Shown: positions 24,641 to 37,599, counted from the first letter of the stretch. The stretch is DNA of 64,000 nt from Ceratotherium simum simum (GCF_000283155.1 NW_004454195.1:1594314-1658313), one strand, 5' to 3'. Translations and numbers: made by a program. The notes: a model not told the origin generated them from the sequence alone.

Positions 24641-25049
24641 CGACTACACATATAAAGATTCCTTCCTCTCAACAGCCCTGAGATGGAAGGCACTTGTTTT
24701 GTAAACACCGCGTTGGAAAACAGAGGAACAGATGACCACGAGTTCCAATCCTGACACGTGATTACTTTTAAGTCTTCACAAGAGTGGAAAAGTTTTTCCC
24801 TTAAATCCTGAGATTCCCAGAACCATTCCTTTCTTGCCATTAAATAAGAGAAACAATTTTATCCTGTTTTTCTGGTAAAGATTTGCGATGCCTTTTTCGA
24901 ATATTTTTTGTAGTGGAGTTGGAATCAGGTGGCTAGAGAACATTAATGACTCAATTTTTTACATATGGAAAGAATGGAAGGCAAATGTGATCAATGATTA
25001 CTGCATATTGTGTGCACAGAGAATATTTAAACCTTGGGAAGATTTTTTT

Positions 25050-25195
25050 TTAAATACCTATCCCCAGGCCCCACCCTAGATCAACTAAATCGAAATCTCT
25101 GGGGATAAGGCTCAGACAATGACATTTTTTTAAAAGCTCTCCAGGTGATTCTAATATGCAGCCAGGTTTGAAAATCTCTAAATTAGATGTTGCAT
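25050..25195 (+). repeat. MER5-like hAT-Charlie remnant
   Basis: It shows caggccccaccctagatcaa, aatctctggggataaggctc, aaagctctccaggtgattct and tttgaaaatctctaaattag. Confidence 0.75.
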
Positions 25196-25741
25196 TATAT
25201 TAGGCTCTTTCTAGAGGTTATTGATAGTTATATCAATAGGAAGATACAGAGGCTGGGATGTAGGTTAAATATTTATTTTAGTTAATAGATGTCTTCAAAT
25301 AAACCCAGTAACTCATTTCTTAACAGTAGGCATGACTTTCTGGATTTTACCACGAGAGTATAAGGTACAGGGCATTACCCCTGAATAGCAAAGACGACTC
25401 ATTTGTTTTTGTTGAATCTGAAATGCTGTTATTATTGTTATACTGTGTCGTTAACCCATAATAAGCACCTCATTGTGGGAAATGGTTATGAAATAAGAAA
25501 ATGAAAAGCAAGGAGGGTGATGGTGAGACAAGCATCAATTGTACTTGAGCCATCTGAGCACCCGACTAGTACTGATGGAGGATGTTTGTGGGGCCACAGG
25601 GCATTGTGAGCACTGATGAGCCTCCACTCCGGGTTGATGGAAAGTCACATTAAGAAACAGGCGAAAAAAAAACCAGAGGAGGATTTCTGCTTTCTCAGCT
25701 AAAGGAAAATGGAGATGGGTAGAAACAAGACCACATCTGGG

Positions 25742-25925
25742 AGGTAGACACTCTGATTCTAGTTCCAGCTCTGCCAACAATCTGTTGGAACAGTTGCCTA
25801 CAGGTCAGTTTCCTCACCTATACAACAGGAATCATGATAACGGTCCTACCTCATCTACAGGGTTGCTGTCAGTATACAGAGCAGATGTCAAAGCATTTGG
25901 AAAAGAGGATTCTGCAAATGTAATT
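25742..25925 (+). repeat. MIR SINE
   Basis: It shows ttctagttccagctctgcca, cagtttcctcacctatacaa, ggtcctacctcatctacagg and gttgctgtcagtatac. Confidence 0.82.
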
Positions 25926-26493
25926 ATGAGTGTCCTCACCAATAAAGGTGTTTCTTTGAGGCCCCTAGGTGATCCTAGAGATACCAACAGCTATGTAACT
26001 GCCAGAAGATTAACCATTCGGTTTGTTTTTATTTCCAAAGGGTCACCTATTCTAAATTCTTCTAAATTTAGCACTTGTTACTAAATTCTTTGGAAGCTCC
26101 ATATGGTGGAGAAGGCCTCTGTCAATTGGCTTGAATGCCTCACTTCCCTCCACGGAGATTATTTCATCTTTTCATTTTTGCATGGTTAGTGTTACCCAGC
26201 TCAATGCTGCCAGTTTGCTCAAAATATGCATTTGTTTCTGCAAGTACTGACAGCCTTAGACCTCTTTATCCCCTTGTCTATGGTGAAAGTCTCAGAATAT
26301 TCCCACAAGCTTCTTCCTACAAGCCAGAGGACAGAGGCAAAATCTGAGGCTCCCTGACCACACAACTCCCTTTCCTTGTTGGCCTGTTCCATGTCCAAGA
26401 GAGATGTTCCCAGTTTGGAGTTTCTCTGTTTACACAGATGTTGGCCTGACTGGAGTGGAAAATTAGGTGGATCTGGAACTCATTAAAGCCTGT

Positions 26494-26521
26494 TAATTTG
26501 ACCACGAGTGTGGTCAAATTA
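26494..26521. repeat. Perfect inverted repeat, 12-base arms, 4-base loop
   Basis: Arms taatttgaccac (26494-26505) and gtggtcaaatta (26510-26521) are exact reverse complements around the loop gagt. No repeat family or gene context explains it. Confidence 0.9.
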
Positions 26522-26884
26522 TAGGCTTCTTGTTTGCTTTGAAGTGGGATAGGTTAGAACCACCAAGCTACAAAGCCAAACCAAATCTCCTTCTCTTTCT
26601 AGAGAAAATAGACAAATTTCCTTTCTTGATGACCGTGTCTTTATCTTCACCAAGATCTGAGGAGGACAGGGATTGTCATGTATTGCATTCATCCTACATT
26701 CACCATTCTTCCATTCACTGTGTCCTAAAGTGCTCCATAAAGGGAGTAAAGGTTAAGAATTATCAGCTCCGAGATTATATCTGCCTGCTTTATGCTAGAT
26801 GAGGGCCCTGACACCCGTATGCTATTTGGGATTGCCTTCTTTTGTCAGCACTGAGCTAGCAGACACCCAGTAAATTACTAACAT

Positions 26885-27265
26885 ATTCAAATATACACAT
26901 AAATAGAGCAAATGAGATAACAAATTCCTGAATACCCATCACCCAGTGCAACAGTTGTCAAGAATTTTCCACACTTGCTTCATCTATCCCTTTTGTTATT
27001 GTTGTTGTGGAAGCATTTTTAAGCAAATCTAGACCTTATGCCTTCTCACTCCTACACGCTTCAGTATGCATCTCTTTCTTGCATAATCCTAATTCCATTT
27101 CACACTAATAAAATGAGCAATATTTCCTTAATATCATCTAATATCTAGTCCATATTAAAATGTCCCAAATGTCTCAAAAATGACTTTTTTAAGTAGGTTT
27201 GTCATCATGATCAAAACAGGGTACACACGTTGCATCTGGTTGATATGTCTCTTGAGTCTCTTCTT
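26885..27265. repeat. Old L1-type 3' fragment, family A
   Basis: It shows aataccccatcac-like text (cctgaatacccatcacccag), gtatgcatctctttcttgca and tatgtctcttgagtctcttc. The same ordered motifs recur at 53205-53770, 54225-54770 and 61725-62160. Confidence 0.55.
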
Positions 27266-30200
27266 GTCCCTCTCTCTTCCTTTTTTCCCATGAATAAATT
27301 ATTTGATCAGTAAGGAGTCTGAGGTCCTGTGAAGATCTGTCCAGAGAAAGTCTGTTCCCTGCTTCGTTTCTCCCAGGCTGTCCAAAGAATCACCAGCTCT
27401 CACTCTGCTGTTTATAACTTCACCCAGACTGATGGGATGGGGCAAATGGAGACGGTGGGTAAGGACCCAAGAAAATGAGTGAAAACCACTTTCTCGCCAG
27501 TGAACCAGAGAAAACATCTAAAAGACAAGGGCAGAAAGAAGGCCAACCATTGCAGAGTGAGATTCAAGTCCCCAGAAAATAAAAAGAAGCCCTTCAAACA
27601 ATTCTGGTGTGACCCAGAGGATGGAGTGATTTCTGTGAGTGATGGTAGGGAATGGCCTAAGAGAGAACAGGGTTTAGAGCTGGTGAGAGTGAGGTGATTG
27701 AGGGGTGCACAGGTAGTTTGGAAGATTCTCCCAACCCCTCATTTTCCCACTCTATAAAAATGGATCTGACTCCCCTCTAGGTAAAGTGGCAAAGGACAAT
27801 GAACGGGCAGAAGGGTCCTCGGCAGCTAAGAGTGGAAGTTAACGTACTAGCCTGAGTGAGAGCTTGGTGTGATTATAGGAGTCACGTGGGCACCGGAGAG
27901 GGGAAGCATCCTGACATGTCTTTTGGGCTCAGAAGCCAAGTAATATGGCATTTCACATGTGTACAAATGAGCCTATAATGTATTCTTTTGTCTTTGATGC
28001 TGGGAATTTGCCATATGTTGATGGATCCCGTTCTTTGGTATAGATCTTTCTTTGGTAGAAAAAAGCCATAAATATTTGTTCTTTCTTTGCACTAAATTTT
28101 TCCTTAAACTAAGGATTAGATGGGCTTTTTGCTTCATTACTGTTTTTACAGCTTCAAATCCTTTGGATAAAGCAAGGGATAATAAGAAATTATTAAACAC
28201 CCTTGGTATACCATAAAAAGGAACATAATTCTGCTTTGTTGATCATCTAGGTGTTTGCACAGAGCTGTACATAACTGCTTTGCATTCTGATCATAAATTA
28301 TTTGCTTTTGGCAACCAAAAATAACTCAGCAGATGTTATTCATATGGCCACCTTCTTGGTATGCAGCAGCAAGGACCAGTAATGAAACCACTATCCCTAT
28401 TATAGCAATTTAATTTGCTAAAATTACCATGCAGAGAACATGTGTACAGGCCTCTGGGAAGCTACTCAACTTTGAAACTGCTGGCATGTGATGGCACATT
28501 CATACACAGCCTGACTCTGTTAGAATCCTGGAATAACTTTTTGACACAGGGTTCCTACGACATGAATCTACTTGTCATAGTTTTCTTCCTCCTTTTGTGT
28601 TTATCAGCTATACTTGGATTAGTAATAATTCACATGACTTCATACAAAATGCTACAGATTTTGGAAGACCTAGGGAAAATTATCAGAGAAATTCACTTCA
28701 AGGCAGAGAGAATTAAACACAACAGATAAATTTCTCCCTGTTCATACACAATGACTGGAAAGTGCCAACATTCAGCTGGCTCATTTCCTCAGTAAAAATA
28801 TCTTTCTATTTATATGTTGCTTAAAAAAAAATTATAGCAAAGTTTAACAAACATTTCTACACTTTTAACAAACATTTACACTTTGCACTGTAGTGCAAAT
28901 ACAATGGGTCATTGTCATGTGACAGATTCACTCCAACACCCATATCCCTTTATCAATTATTAATTTTCATAATAAGTCTGTGTTATGAGAAGTCTTTCTA
29001 TAAAGGGATCATTCCAATAGCTAACTATAAGCAACTGAAGTTGATCAGAACACACCATCATTTACAGACTTCTAAAAACTTCATGACGCAGGTTGTAATC
29101 AAGAGAATGAAATATATAAGGTCCTGAAAGAAGGTCTTGTTCACAAATGCAACTACCGAATAAAGACTGTGAATAATAATGCACATCTTCCCACATAAAC
29201 CCTTTAAGCTTCCTTCCCCTGGAAGATCCCTCACTACTTTTTTTGGTAGAAAAGAAGCAAGTTAAGGAACTCTAGGGGCCAAAGCAAAGAAGGAGTCCAG
29301 GTGTTCTAACTTCATCTCTTCGTGATCAACAGGCGCCTTTTAAAGCCCCTAGGAGCCTCACTTCATTCCCTCATGTATTATTTTCAAGTCTATAATAAGA
29401 TGCCTGAATGCTAAGCATTTGAAGTGCTGCTTTTAAAAGTGTTGTCATAACAACAGGAATAAAATGACGAATGTAACTCGAGTTTGAAAGGACTGCCTTA
29501 GTTTTAAGACCATTGTGTTACCTTTGTGTTGCAAGGGCTTAACTGTAACCTCCTAGCTCTGGTGAAGGCCATGGTCATGACATTACCATCATTGAGTCCA
29601 TGTTTTTAGCTATATTTTCCATCACATAATTGTCACTCAATTCTCCATCAATTCAATTTACTTATTCGGATGGCCAGAAATAAGTTAATTGACCATATGA
29701 AATATGTATTAGTTTGACTATATAGGCCATATCTGAAAAACTTTAAGATAATTTCTTATCCTTTCTCTGAGATGAACTATACCAGGTAGCTTTATTTGTA
29801 AGGCTCAATTCTATTTTCTACCTGATTCTCATGCCCATTAATGAACACCAGTGTTAGTGACACATGTTGGGCAAGAGAATAGGCACATGGTGCATAATTA
29901 TACTTCCCAGCACACTGTTGGGTACATTCTCCTAGAAGCTAATGATTTTTTCTGTTTAGGATTTCCAAAGATGTAGCTCACTTGTAGTAAAAACAAGAAA
30001 AAATATGAACTTTTGAAAAGGGTAATTTCAGTAAAGTCAAATAGCAATAGAAGATGTCAGTATCATGTTGATGCTGTTTTGAAGTAAAGAAGCAACAGTC
30101 ACCATTAGCTAGAAATGAGTTGCCAAGCTCTAGGGATAAACAGGCTGGAGGCAAGAACGCCTGAAGGAGTTGATAATGCCAGGCATGGGGCCATTTTCTT

Positions 30201-30990
30201 CTATATCAGGACGTTGTTTTTGAATCTGGCAATCAAAAAATGAGGATTTGTGGTGGGTGTATTTTTCTCTCAGCAGAATCAGCCAAGCTGTCTATCAGGA
30301 CCATGTTCCCAAGAGATTTTTCCCTTTTGATGTACATGGGTTTTACTTGGTTTAAAAAAATGTATAAGTACATTTACTTATTATTGCTAATAGTTTCAGC
30401 CTTCATTTCAGTGCAAAATGCTTTTTCTTTCGAACCAGGAAACAGTTGGTCCTGTTTTGATGTGTAGTATGCACCAAATAAAGGTCTATGAGTGTTCTAG
30501 ATTTTGCATTTTAAAATAAGTTTTGACAACATTAGTCAAAATCCACTCAACCCCTCGTGAGATTTAAGCAAGTTTTATGTCCTGAATCATTTCTCTTCTA
30601 ATTATCATGAGGCCAGCTGCTACTCCCTGCATTTATTTAATCCACCAGAATGGAAGAAGAAACAGTTTTTATTTTCCCTAGGCTGAAACGATCTCAATTA
30701 TCTAGAAATTTCTATAATTCACTGTCCCAGTGAATAGACATGCTATTAACATTTCTTCTTTACTCTTCAAATGATTTGGTCAGACCCTTAAAATAGCTTC
30801 ACCGTGCTCTGCTGTCATTGCTTTGAGAGGGAATAAAAGAGAGAGAAAGAGGGGAGCAGTAACGTCAAATTACTTTATTTCTCTATATTTCTTCACCTGT
30901 AGAATGTGTATGGTTTTATAATTAGTACGTTCCATTTGATCGATGAAAGTCAGGTATATCTTCAAAGGGCAAGTTCTAGTCAGTAGGAAA
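27266..30990. other. Non-coding, nothing firmly recognised
   Basis: It includes a 104-codon open frame at 28415-28729 (+) with a hydrophobic stretch, which I treat as chance. Otherwise AT-rich sequence. Confidence 0.45.
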
Positions 30991-30994
30991 GACT

Positions 30995-31165
30995 ATTACT
31001 CCAAACTAAGTCCTTTACATATGTTATCTCATTTTCTCCTTGCCACAACCTCTGTGACTTAAGTATTATTATCCTCATTTTATTGTCAAGAAAAGTTGGG
31101 TCTTAGAGAGGACCAGCAACTTGGGTGAAACCTGGGTCCGCCTGGCTCTAGAGCCAATGCTTTTC
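30995..31165 (+). repeat. MIR SINE
   Basis: It shows ctttacatatgttatctcat, attattatcctcattttatt, ggtcttagagaggaccagca and cgcctggctctagagcc. Confidence 0.75.
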
Positions 31166-31264
31166 TACCCTACCTTGTACTAAGCGTCGAAGTAGTTGGT
31201 ACAGACAGGTGGTGCCTACCCTCAAGAAGTTTGCAGCTTGGTTAAAGAGATGAGATATTAGGGA

Positions 31265-32475
31265 AAATAATTATAATACAAGTGAGTCCCTGAATATGTT
31301 AATTCCCACCAGTAATGCAAAGTTTTGTAGTTCACAAGGCAAGATCGCTCTGGCTGAGCTGCTCAGAAAATGCTTCAAGAAACAGTTGACTTTTGCATCA
31401 AGTGATAGTAATGGATTAAACCCATTGAATAAAATAAGAATCCATGAGTCCATCATGACGATTCTGACAACAAAGAAATAAACAAATAAAGAAAAAGGTT
31501 AAAGAAAGCTCTTTCTTACAATAGAAAAAAATGATTGAGTTCAACGAGTACCATTTTGCCACCAACACAGTAATAATTGATTTGGCCAAGAATCGGCGAT
31601 GGATGCTAAAACTCCTGGGTTAAAGAAACAAGATATTTGCATAGCCTTAGAGTACCTCCTTACCACCATTTATCAATTACAAAGGCAAAAATAGTAACTT
31701 TCCAGGGGAGAAATTGGCCAACAATACCTTAACCAAGTGATTCAGGTTAACGTCACCAGTAACGGGACCAACTGACTCCTGTGCCTTCTGATGCAATGCT
31801 TTGAAAAGCACACCAATATCACTTATGTGATGTTACTGCCAAAAATGCATAGCCTGAATCTAATTATAAGAAAACATCAGACAAACCCAAACTAAGGAAC
31901 ATTTTACAAAACAACTGGTCTATACGCTATGAAAACGTCAGTGTTATGAAAGACAAAGAAAGGCCAAGGAATCATCCCAGATTAAAGGAAACTAAAGACA
32001 CATGACAAGAGAGGCAGCGCATGATCTTGGAGTGGCTCCTGGCATTGGGGTGGGGGGGACTATCTATGAAACATTACTGGAACAATTGGTGAAATTTAAA
32101 TAAGATCTGTATATTAGATAATAGCATTGTATTTATGTTATATTTCCTGATATTGATAATTATACTGTAGTTATGTAAGTGAATGTCCATGTTCTTAGGA
32201 AATACACATTGATGTATTTAAGAGTAAATTTGCATCATATTTGCAAATTTCTCAATGAGGAGGAGCAAATATATATATAAATATGTATATGCAAATTGCT
32301 CTCAAATGATTCAGGAAATAATGTGTGTGTGTGTGTGTGTATATGGGGAGGATGACAAAGTAAAATGTGGCAGATGTCAACAAAAGGTGAATCTGGGTGA
32401 AGGATATATGAGAGCTTTTTGTGCTTTTCTTGCAACTTTTCTGTAAGTTCCAAATTTTAAAAATCAAATATGTTT
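31265..32475 (+). mobile_element. Long L1 3' UTR remnant
   Basis: The order aagaatccatgagtccatca, aaactaaagacacatgacaa, tactggaacaattggtgaaa, tattagataatagcattgta, gttcttaggaaatacacatt, aggtgaatctgggtgaagga and cttgcaacttttctgtaagt is that of an old L1 3' UTR. A TA/TG microsatellite (32268-32340) lies inside it. No coding part survives. Confidence 0.85.
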
Positions 32476-32710
32476 TTAAAAATTGACTTTTGAACTGGGC
32501 TTCCAAAGTACCCATGTTTTTAGTCCTTATCAGTATTTTAAGTAGTTTGGCTTTGTAATTACCTAAAAAGTGCTGTCTTCAAAAAGGTGCTAGTTTCCAG
32601 TTTCCCTTGCTTTCATCTATTCAGATGACACTCATTCTTCTGGATGTAGCCAGTTCTATCTTCTTCATTAGCTTCCTGGCTGCTCCTGTCTCACTTATCT
32701 CCCTCTTTTT

Positions 32711-33019
32711 ATTTTTTTTTTTTTTTTTTTTTTNNNNNNNNNNNNNNNNNNNNNNNNNNNNNNNNNNNNNNNNNNNNNNNNNNNNNNNNNNNNNNNNNNN
32801 NNNNNNNNNNNNNNNNNNNNNNNNNNNNNNNNNTTTTTGGTTAGGAAGGTTCACTCTGAGCTAACATCTGTGCCAGTCTTCCTCTATTTTTTGTATATGG
32901 GTTGCCACCACAGCATGGCTGACGAGTGATGTAGGTCCACGCCAAGGATCCAAACCCACGAACCCGGGCCGCTGAAGTGGAGTGCACCGGGCTTAACCAC
33001 TACACCACAGGGCAGGCCC
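32711..33019 (-). mobile_element. ERE SINE, minus strand, with 17-base target duplication
   Basis: The reverse complement starts ggggcctgccctgtggtgta and ends in a long poly-A (poly-T here) containing the 100-N gap. The perfect duplication cttatctccctcttttt is at 32694-32710 and 33020-33036. Its body carries ggatccaaacccacgaaccc, the complement of the B-box region. Confidence 0.95.
32734..32833. other. Assembly gap, 100 N, inside a SINE tail
   Basis: Exactly 100 N, the usual placeholder for unknown size, flanked by poly-T on both sides. It falls within the poly-A tail of the minus-strand ERE. Confidence 1.
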
Positions 33020-33067
33020 CTTATCTCCCTCTTTTTTTTAAGAGAACTCTATTATTTTAAATTGTTA

Positions 33068-33270
33068 ATTAACAGCTAGTCTTATTAAGCACTTACTACG
33101 TACCAGGCATTGTGTATATATTTGCACCTCACAAGAATCCTCTGAAATGCTAGTCCTTTTATACAAACGAGGAAACTGGGATTCAGAGAAGTTAAGTAAC
33201 TTGCATAAGTTCAAACAGCTGTAAACTGTAGAACCCAAATAGAGCCCAGATTTGTCTGACTTGAGAGTCC
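33068..33270 (+). repeat. MIR SINE
   Basis: It shows taagcacttactacgtacca, ggcattgtgtatat, acgaggaaactgggattcag, agaagttaagtaacttgc and cagatttgtctgacttgag, close to a full MIR. Confidence 0.9.
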
Positions 33271-33804
33271 ACATTCTTATGGTGCATTGGGAAGAAGGTA
33301 CCACTTAAAATTTTACTTTATGTTATTTCTTACATCAAAAATTATCTGCCATCTGCATACATACAGTCATATTTTCTTCTCCAATTAAATCATTAAAACT
33401 GTTTAAAGCAAAGATCAGTCTTTGGTTCTCTTTGGATCTTGGACAACATGTAGCATCCTGCCGGTGTTGAGCATATAATGTGTACTCAATAACTATGTAT
33501 TGATGATAGTCTTAGAAAACATGAGAAGAAAACCATTGATATCAGTTTCCAGAGATTCCGGAAATGAGTTTCTTTTTCTTCCACGTTAGTTGAACCTAAG
33601 TCTTCATTATCACAATCTTTGTGTTTCTCAAGTACTTTATCTTTTGTAAAGCACTTCCTCATTTTCTATATGTTTCTAAGCAGAAGTCCTACCAATTCTA
33701 CAGAGATGTTGAGAAGTCAGGTTAGAAGACGTCCAAGTAGCCTTGTGATTGAAAGATTGAATGATGCTTTGATCTCAGTTGAACTTTACAATGCTTGTCT
33801 GTTA

Positions 33805-33895
33805 AAATAGGGAAGAGATACTCCTCTCATTTTACAGATACCAGATTTGAGGTTCAGCAAGTTTAGTACGTGCCCAAGAGGCCAATAGGAACACC
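33805..33895 (+). repeat. MIR core fragment
   Basis: It shows ctcctctcattttacagata, gaggttcagcaagtttag and gtgcccaag. Confidence 0.6.
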
Positions 33896-34561
33896 TGACC
33901 TTGATTCTTCCATCTCCTTGCTGAGGAGTGAGGCTATATTGAGTTGTTCTATAAATGTTTTCATTCATTCAGATTACTTGTCATAGTCAATCAGTGTAAT
34001 GTATCTTGCATGCGTTTATCATTTGGTTAGCAAACAATGTTGACAAGTGAGAAGCAAATATTAGCATTGCCTTGATTTATTTTAAAGCAGTACATTAAAA
34101 AAAGATAGCCAATGACTTAAAAATATCTATTTCTTTTAAGATTAGTCAACTGTTCTGTAATAGGTACCTTCCAACCATATAATAAGCAGACACCTATTTT
34201 TAGGATTCATCTTAAATAATCATTCAGCATAGCAGGCTATTTGCATCTGGCCACATGCTCCTTTCAGACAACTGAATTATACTTCTGCTTTTGACCAAGA
34301 TGTGGGGGAGCATAAACAGGATGGCATTGTTAGGAAAGGCGAGCAGGGGAACACAAATCGGGCATGAAGCAATGACTCAGAAAGTGCAGCGAGGCCAGCG
34401 TGCTGCATCTTACGTGGCCTCCTTGGAGAAAAGGATCAATTCACGAAAGCATTCAACTCGCAGGCGGTTGCTTATTGATTCAGCTTTTCCTTTTCAAGTC
34501 CTGATTTCTTGGCACTTCCTCTCACAAAAGGAACGATGACATTTTCTAGAAATTGATAGTG

Positions 34562-34800
34562 ATTTTTTAACAGCTTCATTAATGTAAAATTCACATACCA
34601 TAAAATTAACTCATCTTAAGTGTACAGTTTGAGTTTTAGTGAATGTATACAGTTGTGCATCCATCACCACAGCACAATTTTAGAATACTGCCACCCCCCC
34701 CCCCAAAAAGTTCTCTCATGCTCCTTCATCTGTTGCCATCCTTGGCACCAGGCAAACACTTGAATTTTTTACCTTTACCTGTATGTCACCCCAGCAACCT
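34562..34800 (-). repeat. L1 3' UTR fragment
   Basis: It shows taatgtaaaattcacatacc, gtgtacagtttgagttttag and tgtgcatccatcaccacagc, the complement of a familiar L1M 3' UTR. A short C10 run follows. Confidence 0.7.
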
Positions 34801-35244
34801 ACCAACTGACCTACTAATCATTGCCTTATCTCAGAGGGTTGGTCTCCATCTAGCTTGAGGAGATAGCATAGCTTGGTAACTGCAGCAACTATTGGTCTCT
34901 AAGTTGACATTCTCCCCCCATGAGAAATGCTTTGTCAAGAACTGAGAGAACCTTACTAACGTCATTCAGAGATCACAGATGTCTCTTATATTTTCTATCA
35001 TCAGTGGGGATCTTCCAGAATTACCTGTGTGTGTTCTTAATTAGATAGAGGACTTTATTAAATAAAAAGAGGAAAACACCATAAAAATCTTACTCTTCAA
35101 GGTTAAGGCAATGACGCCCGGCTATTGTGTTGTTGCTTTTTAAATTTCTTAGTGTTTGATGTCCTGCAGCTCAAGTACAGATGCTAACGTGTGCCCTCAT
35201 TTCCCATGCAGAAGCCCTGAGATCATCCTTGCGGGGATTCACTG

Positions 35245-35295
35245 CCTTTGGCCAAACCTCACCTTTGGCCATACCTCACCTTTGGCCGTATCTTA
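35245..35295. repeat. Three tandem 17-base units
   Basis: The units cctttggccaaacctca, cctttggccatacctca and cctttggccgtatctta lie head to tail at 35245, 35262 and 35279. The third unit is the start of the 70-base sequence that is repeated at 36946. Confidence 0.9.
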
Positions 35296-35347
35296 AGATC
35301 AGAAATAAAAAGCATATATAAAGTAGACTAGTTGGACTGCCTTTATT
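35278..35347 (+). repeat. 70-base duplicated sequence, copy 1
   Basis: It matches 36946-37015 at 68 of 70 positions, without indels. It contains aaaagcatatataaagtaga. Flanks on both sides differ between copies. Confidence 0.92.
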
Positions 35348-36945
35348 ATCCAAAGGCACATGTGGAAAATGGGGTAAAGCTAAGTACCCTTTTAAAGATG
35401 GTTTAGGAAAAAAGCTAATTTATAAACCCCTTGACATAACTCTAAAAAAAGAATCTGATACAAAAAGCAGGATACAAAATTTAGCATGCGTTCTGCTCAA
35501 AATTATTGTTTTAAATGGAAAGGGAAGAGTTGAAGAAAATGAAATACACCAAAATTCTACTGGTGGTTGTTGTTGGGTAATGGAAACAGTATGGTTCTTC
35601 TCTCCTCCTCCCTGCCCTGCATTCTTTCTACTTTTCTGGTTTTTCCTAATATAAGAGAGTGCTTTTATGCTTGGGAAAACCAAAAATCATCTAATTACTT
35701 CTATTTCCTTTAATGAGCCTCAGAATACTTAACTCTAACAGTCAATACTAACACTCCTAGCTGACTAGTCGGTTTGTCTAGTTACTTTATAGTTAATCAA
35801 TGCCTCCAACACTTCCACTCTGAACTAATCAGTTTGGAGATTCATGCCTGACAGGTGTTGAAAAGAGGTCGGCCTGTAGCTAGGCTATCAGGATCCTTAC
35901 CCTAGCATATCTACCTCATGGGTCCCCTAGTGGAACTGTTCAAATTTGGGGAGAGAGGCTTGCCAACTCTGGCTAATCAAACTCACAGGAAAGTATAAGC
36001 CAGAATACCAGTTTATAAAAATGTAATGGGAAATGGAACTGTCACTTAAACTGAATTTTCCAAACATTTTTCTTCCACTTTTACTACTTCTACTGGTAGC
36101 ACTGCCATGAGCTGCAGTTTGGGGCCTGCTGTAGAGTCCTGCTAGGTGATCTGTGCCCTTCATTGCCCATCCTCCAAGCAACCCTCCCAGGTTGATTTCT
36201 ATCATTCATTCATTTATTCTTGAGGGTCAGCTTATCTCTAAGTTCTCCAGATAGCTGGCTATTTCCTTCTCTGAATTGCCTTCATATTCTACCTTTTATT
36301 TCTGGTTCGAACAGGGCATGAGACCTGCTGGGATGAGGGGGGGTCTCTGATCTCTTGATCTCTTTTTATCTGCCTCAGCCCCACCCCAGACCGTGCCGTC
36401 TCCAGGGTCAGTGCTCTTCTCCAAAAACTGCCTGCTGATTTGATGAGCTACCTTCTAATTTAAACAGACTCAAGGTCTTCATGTCAGATAGTGGCTCATT
36501 GCCCCCACCAAGGCCCAGTGTTCCTGTATCATTGTGTTAGAACGGAACATGTAAAATCCTATGCTCATTTTAATTTCAAAAGACCCTGGTGTGTGTTCAG
36601 ATGGATCTCAGCGCTGCATAGCAGGGGAGAAGGCAACGGTTTTCATTGCGTGAAGAGTCAAGAAGAGAAACAACTGTGGCTTTCTGGCTTCTGTGCCAAG
36701 AGGCTCAGCGCAGAATGGTGGGATTTGTTTAACTCTTCGTCAAGGTGTTTGGAATTCTTTCCAGAAACATTCCGTTCTTCCCGTGGATTGTTCAGGTGAC
36801 AGGGCAGCGGTGGCTGCCCGGCTTCCTGGGACAAAGTAAAGTAAGGAGCAAACCATAGCAGCTTCACCGTTTGCTTAAGATTTGAAACTTATCTGGGATT
36901 TAACACACAAACAAATGTCAGCTTTGCTGGCATTTTCAGAAAGTT
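35348..36945. other. Non-coding, nothing recognised
   Basis: Unique-looking sequence between the two 70-base copies. Confidence 0.45.
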
Positions 36946-37015
36946 ACCTTTGGCCATATCTTAAGATCAGAAATAAAAAGCATATATAAAGTAGACTAGT
37001 TGGACTGACTTTATT
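36946..37015 (+). repeat. 70-base duplicated sequence, copy 2
   Basis: Partner of 35278-35347. Differences are g/a after ctttggcc and c/a before ctttatt near the right end. Confidence 0.92.
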
Positions 37016-37599
37016 GGTGAAGACTCAATAACTTGGGGACTAGAAACATATTCCAAAGCCCTGGCAGTTTTAAGTACCAGCATCCAAAGAAGAGTTTGTT
37101 GTTTTATGTGGAATTTCTTGTTTATTAGATATGGTATTTGGTGAAATTTAGCAATATGTGTTGGTAAAGTGCAGACTACCAGAACAGTCCCATCTCCAAA
37201 ACGTTCTGCAGATGAAAATAAAGTTGGTCCATAGCTCATAATAAGGACTTCACTGGGGAATCTGAATTGTTTTGGTGTAGTCAGAATTTATGAAACCAAA
37301 TACATTATTTATCAGAAATCATATTTCTGCTCTGCAAGACTCATAAATATAAACAGCTATATAAATATAGCTGTTACTCATCAGAATTATCTTATATGCT
37401 CTTGTATGTGAGCCCTCTTTCCTCTCCAGTCCCAACTGTGGACAACTCCAAATGTCTGCAATTTCAAAAAAGAATTTCTCATCATACAAATAACACATAA
37501 ATACATTTCTGTTATACAAATTAATACAATGCAGAAAAAATTAAAATATTCCTGACTACCATTCAAGCCCACCTCTCCATAGACTGTCTGTTTACTTTC

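Noticed and set aside
28415..28729. 104-codon frame with a membrane-like stretch (LLVIVFFLLLCLSAILGLVI)
   Set aside because: AT-rich sequence with many T in codon position 2 readily gives hydrophobic runs. There is no promoter, splice or family support.
36491..36799. 102-codon + strand frame as an alternative RIPOR2 exon
   Set aside because: I see no convincing acceptor/donor pair that would join to 41007, and no recognised protein similarity.
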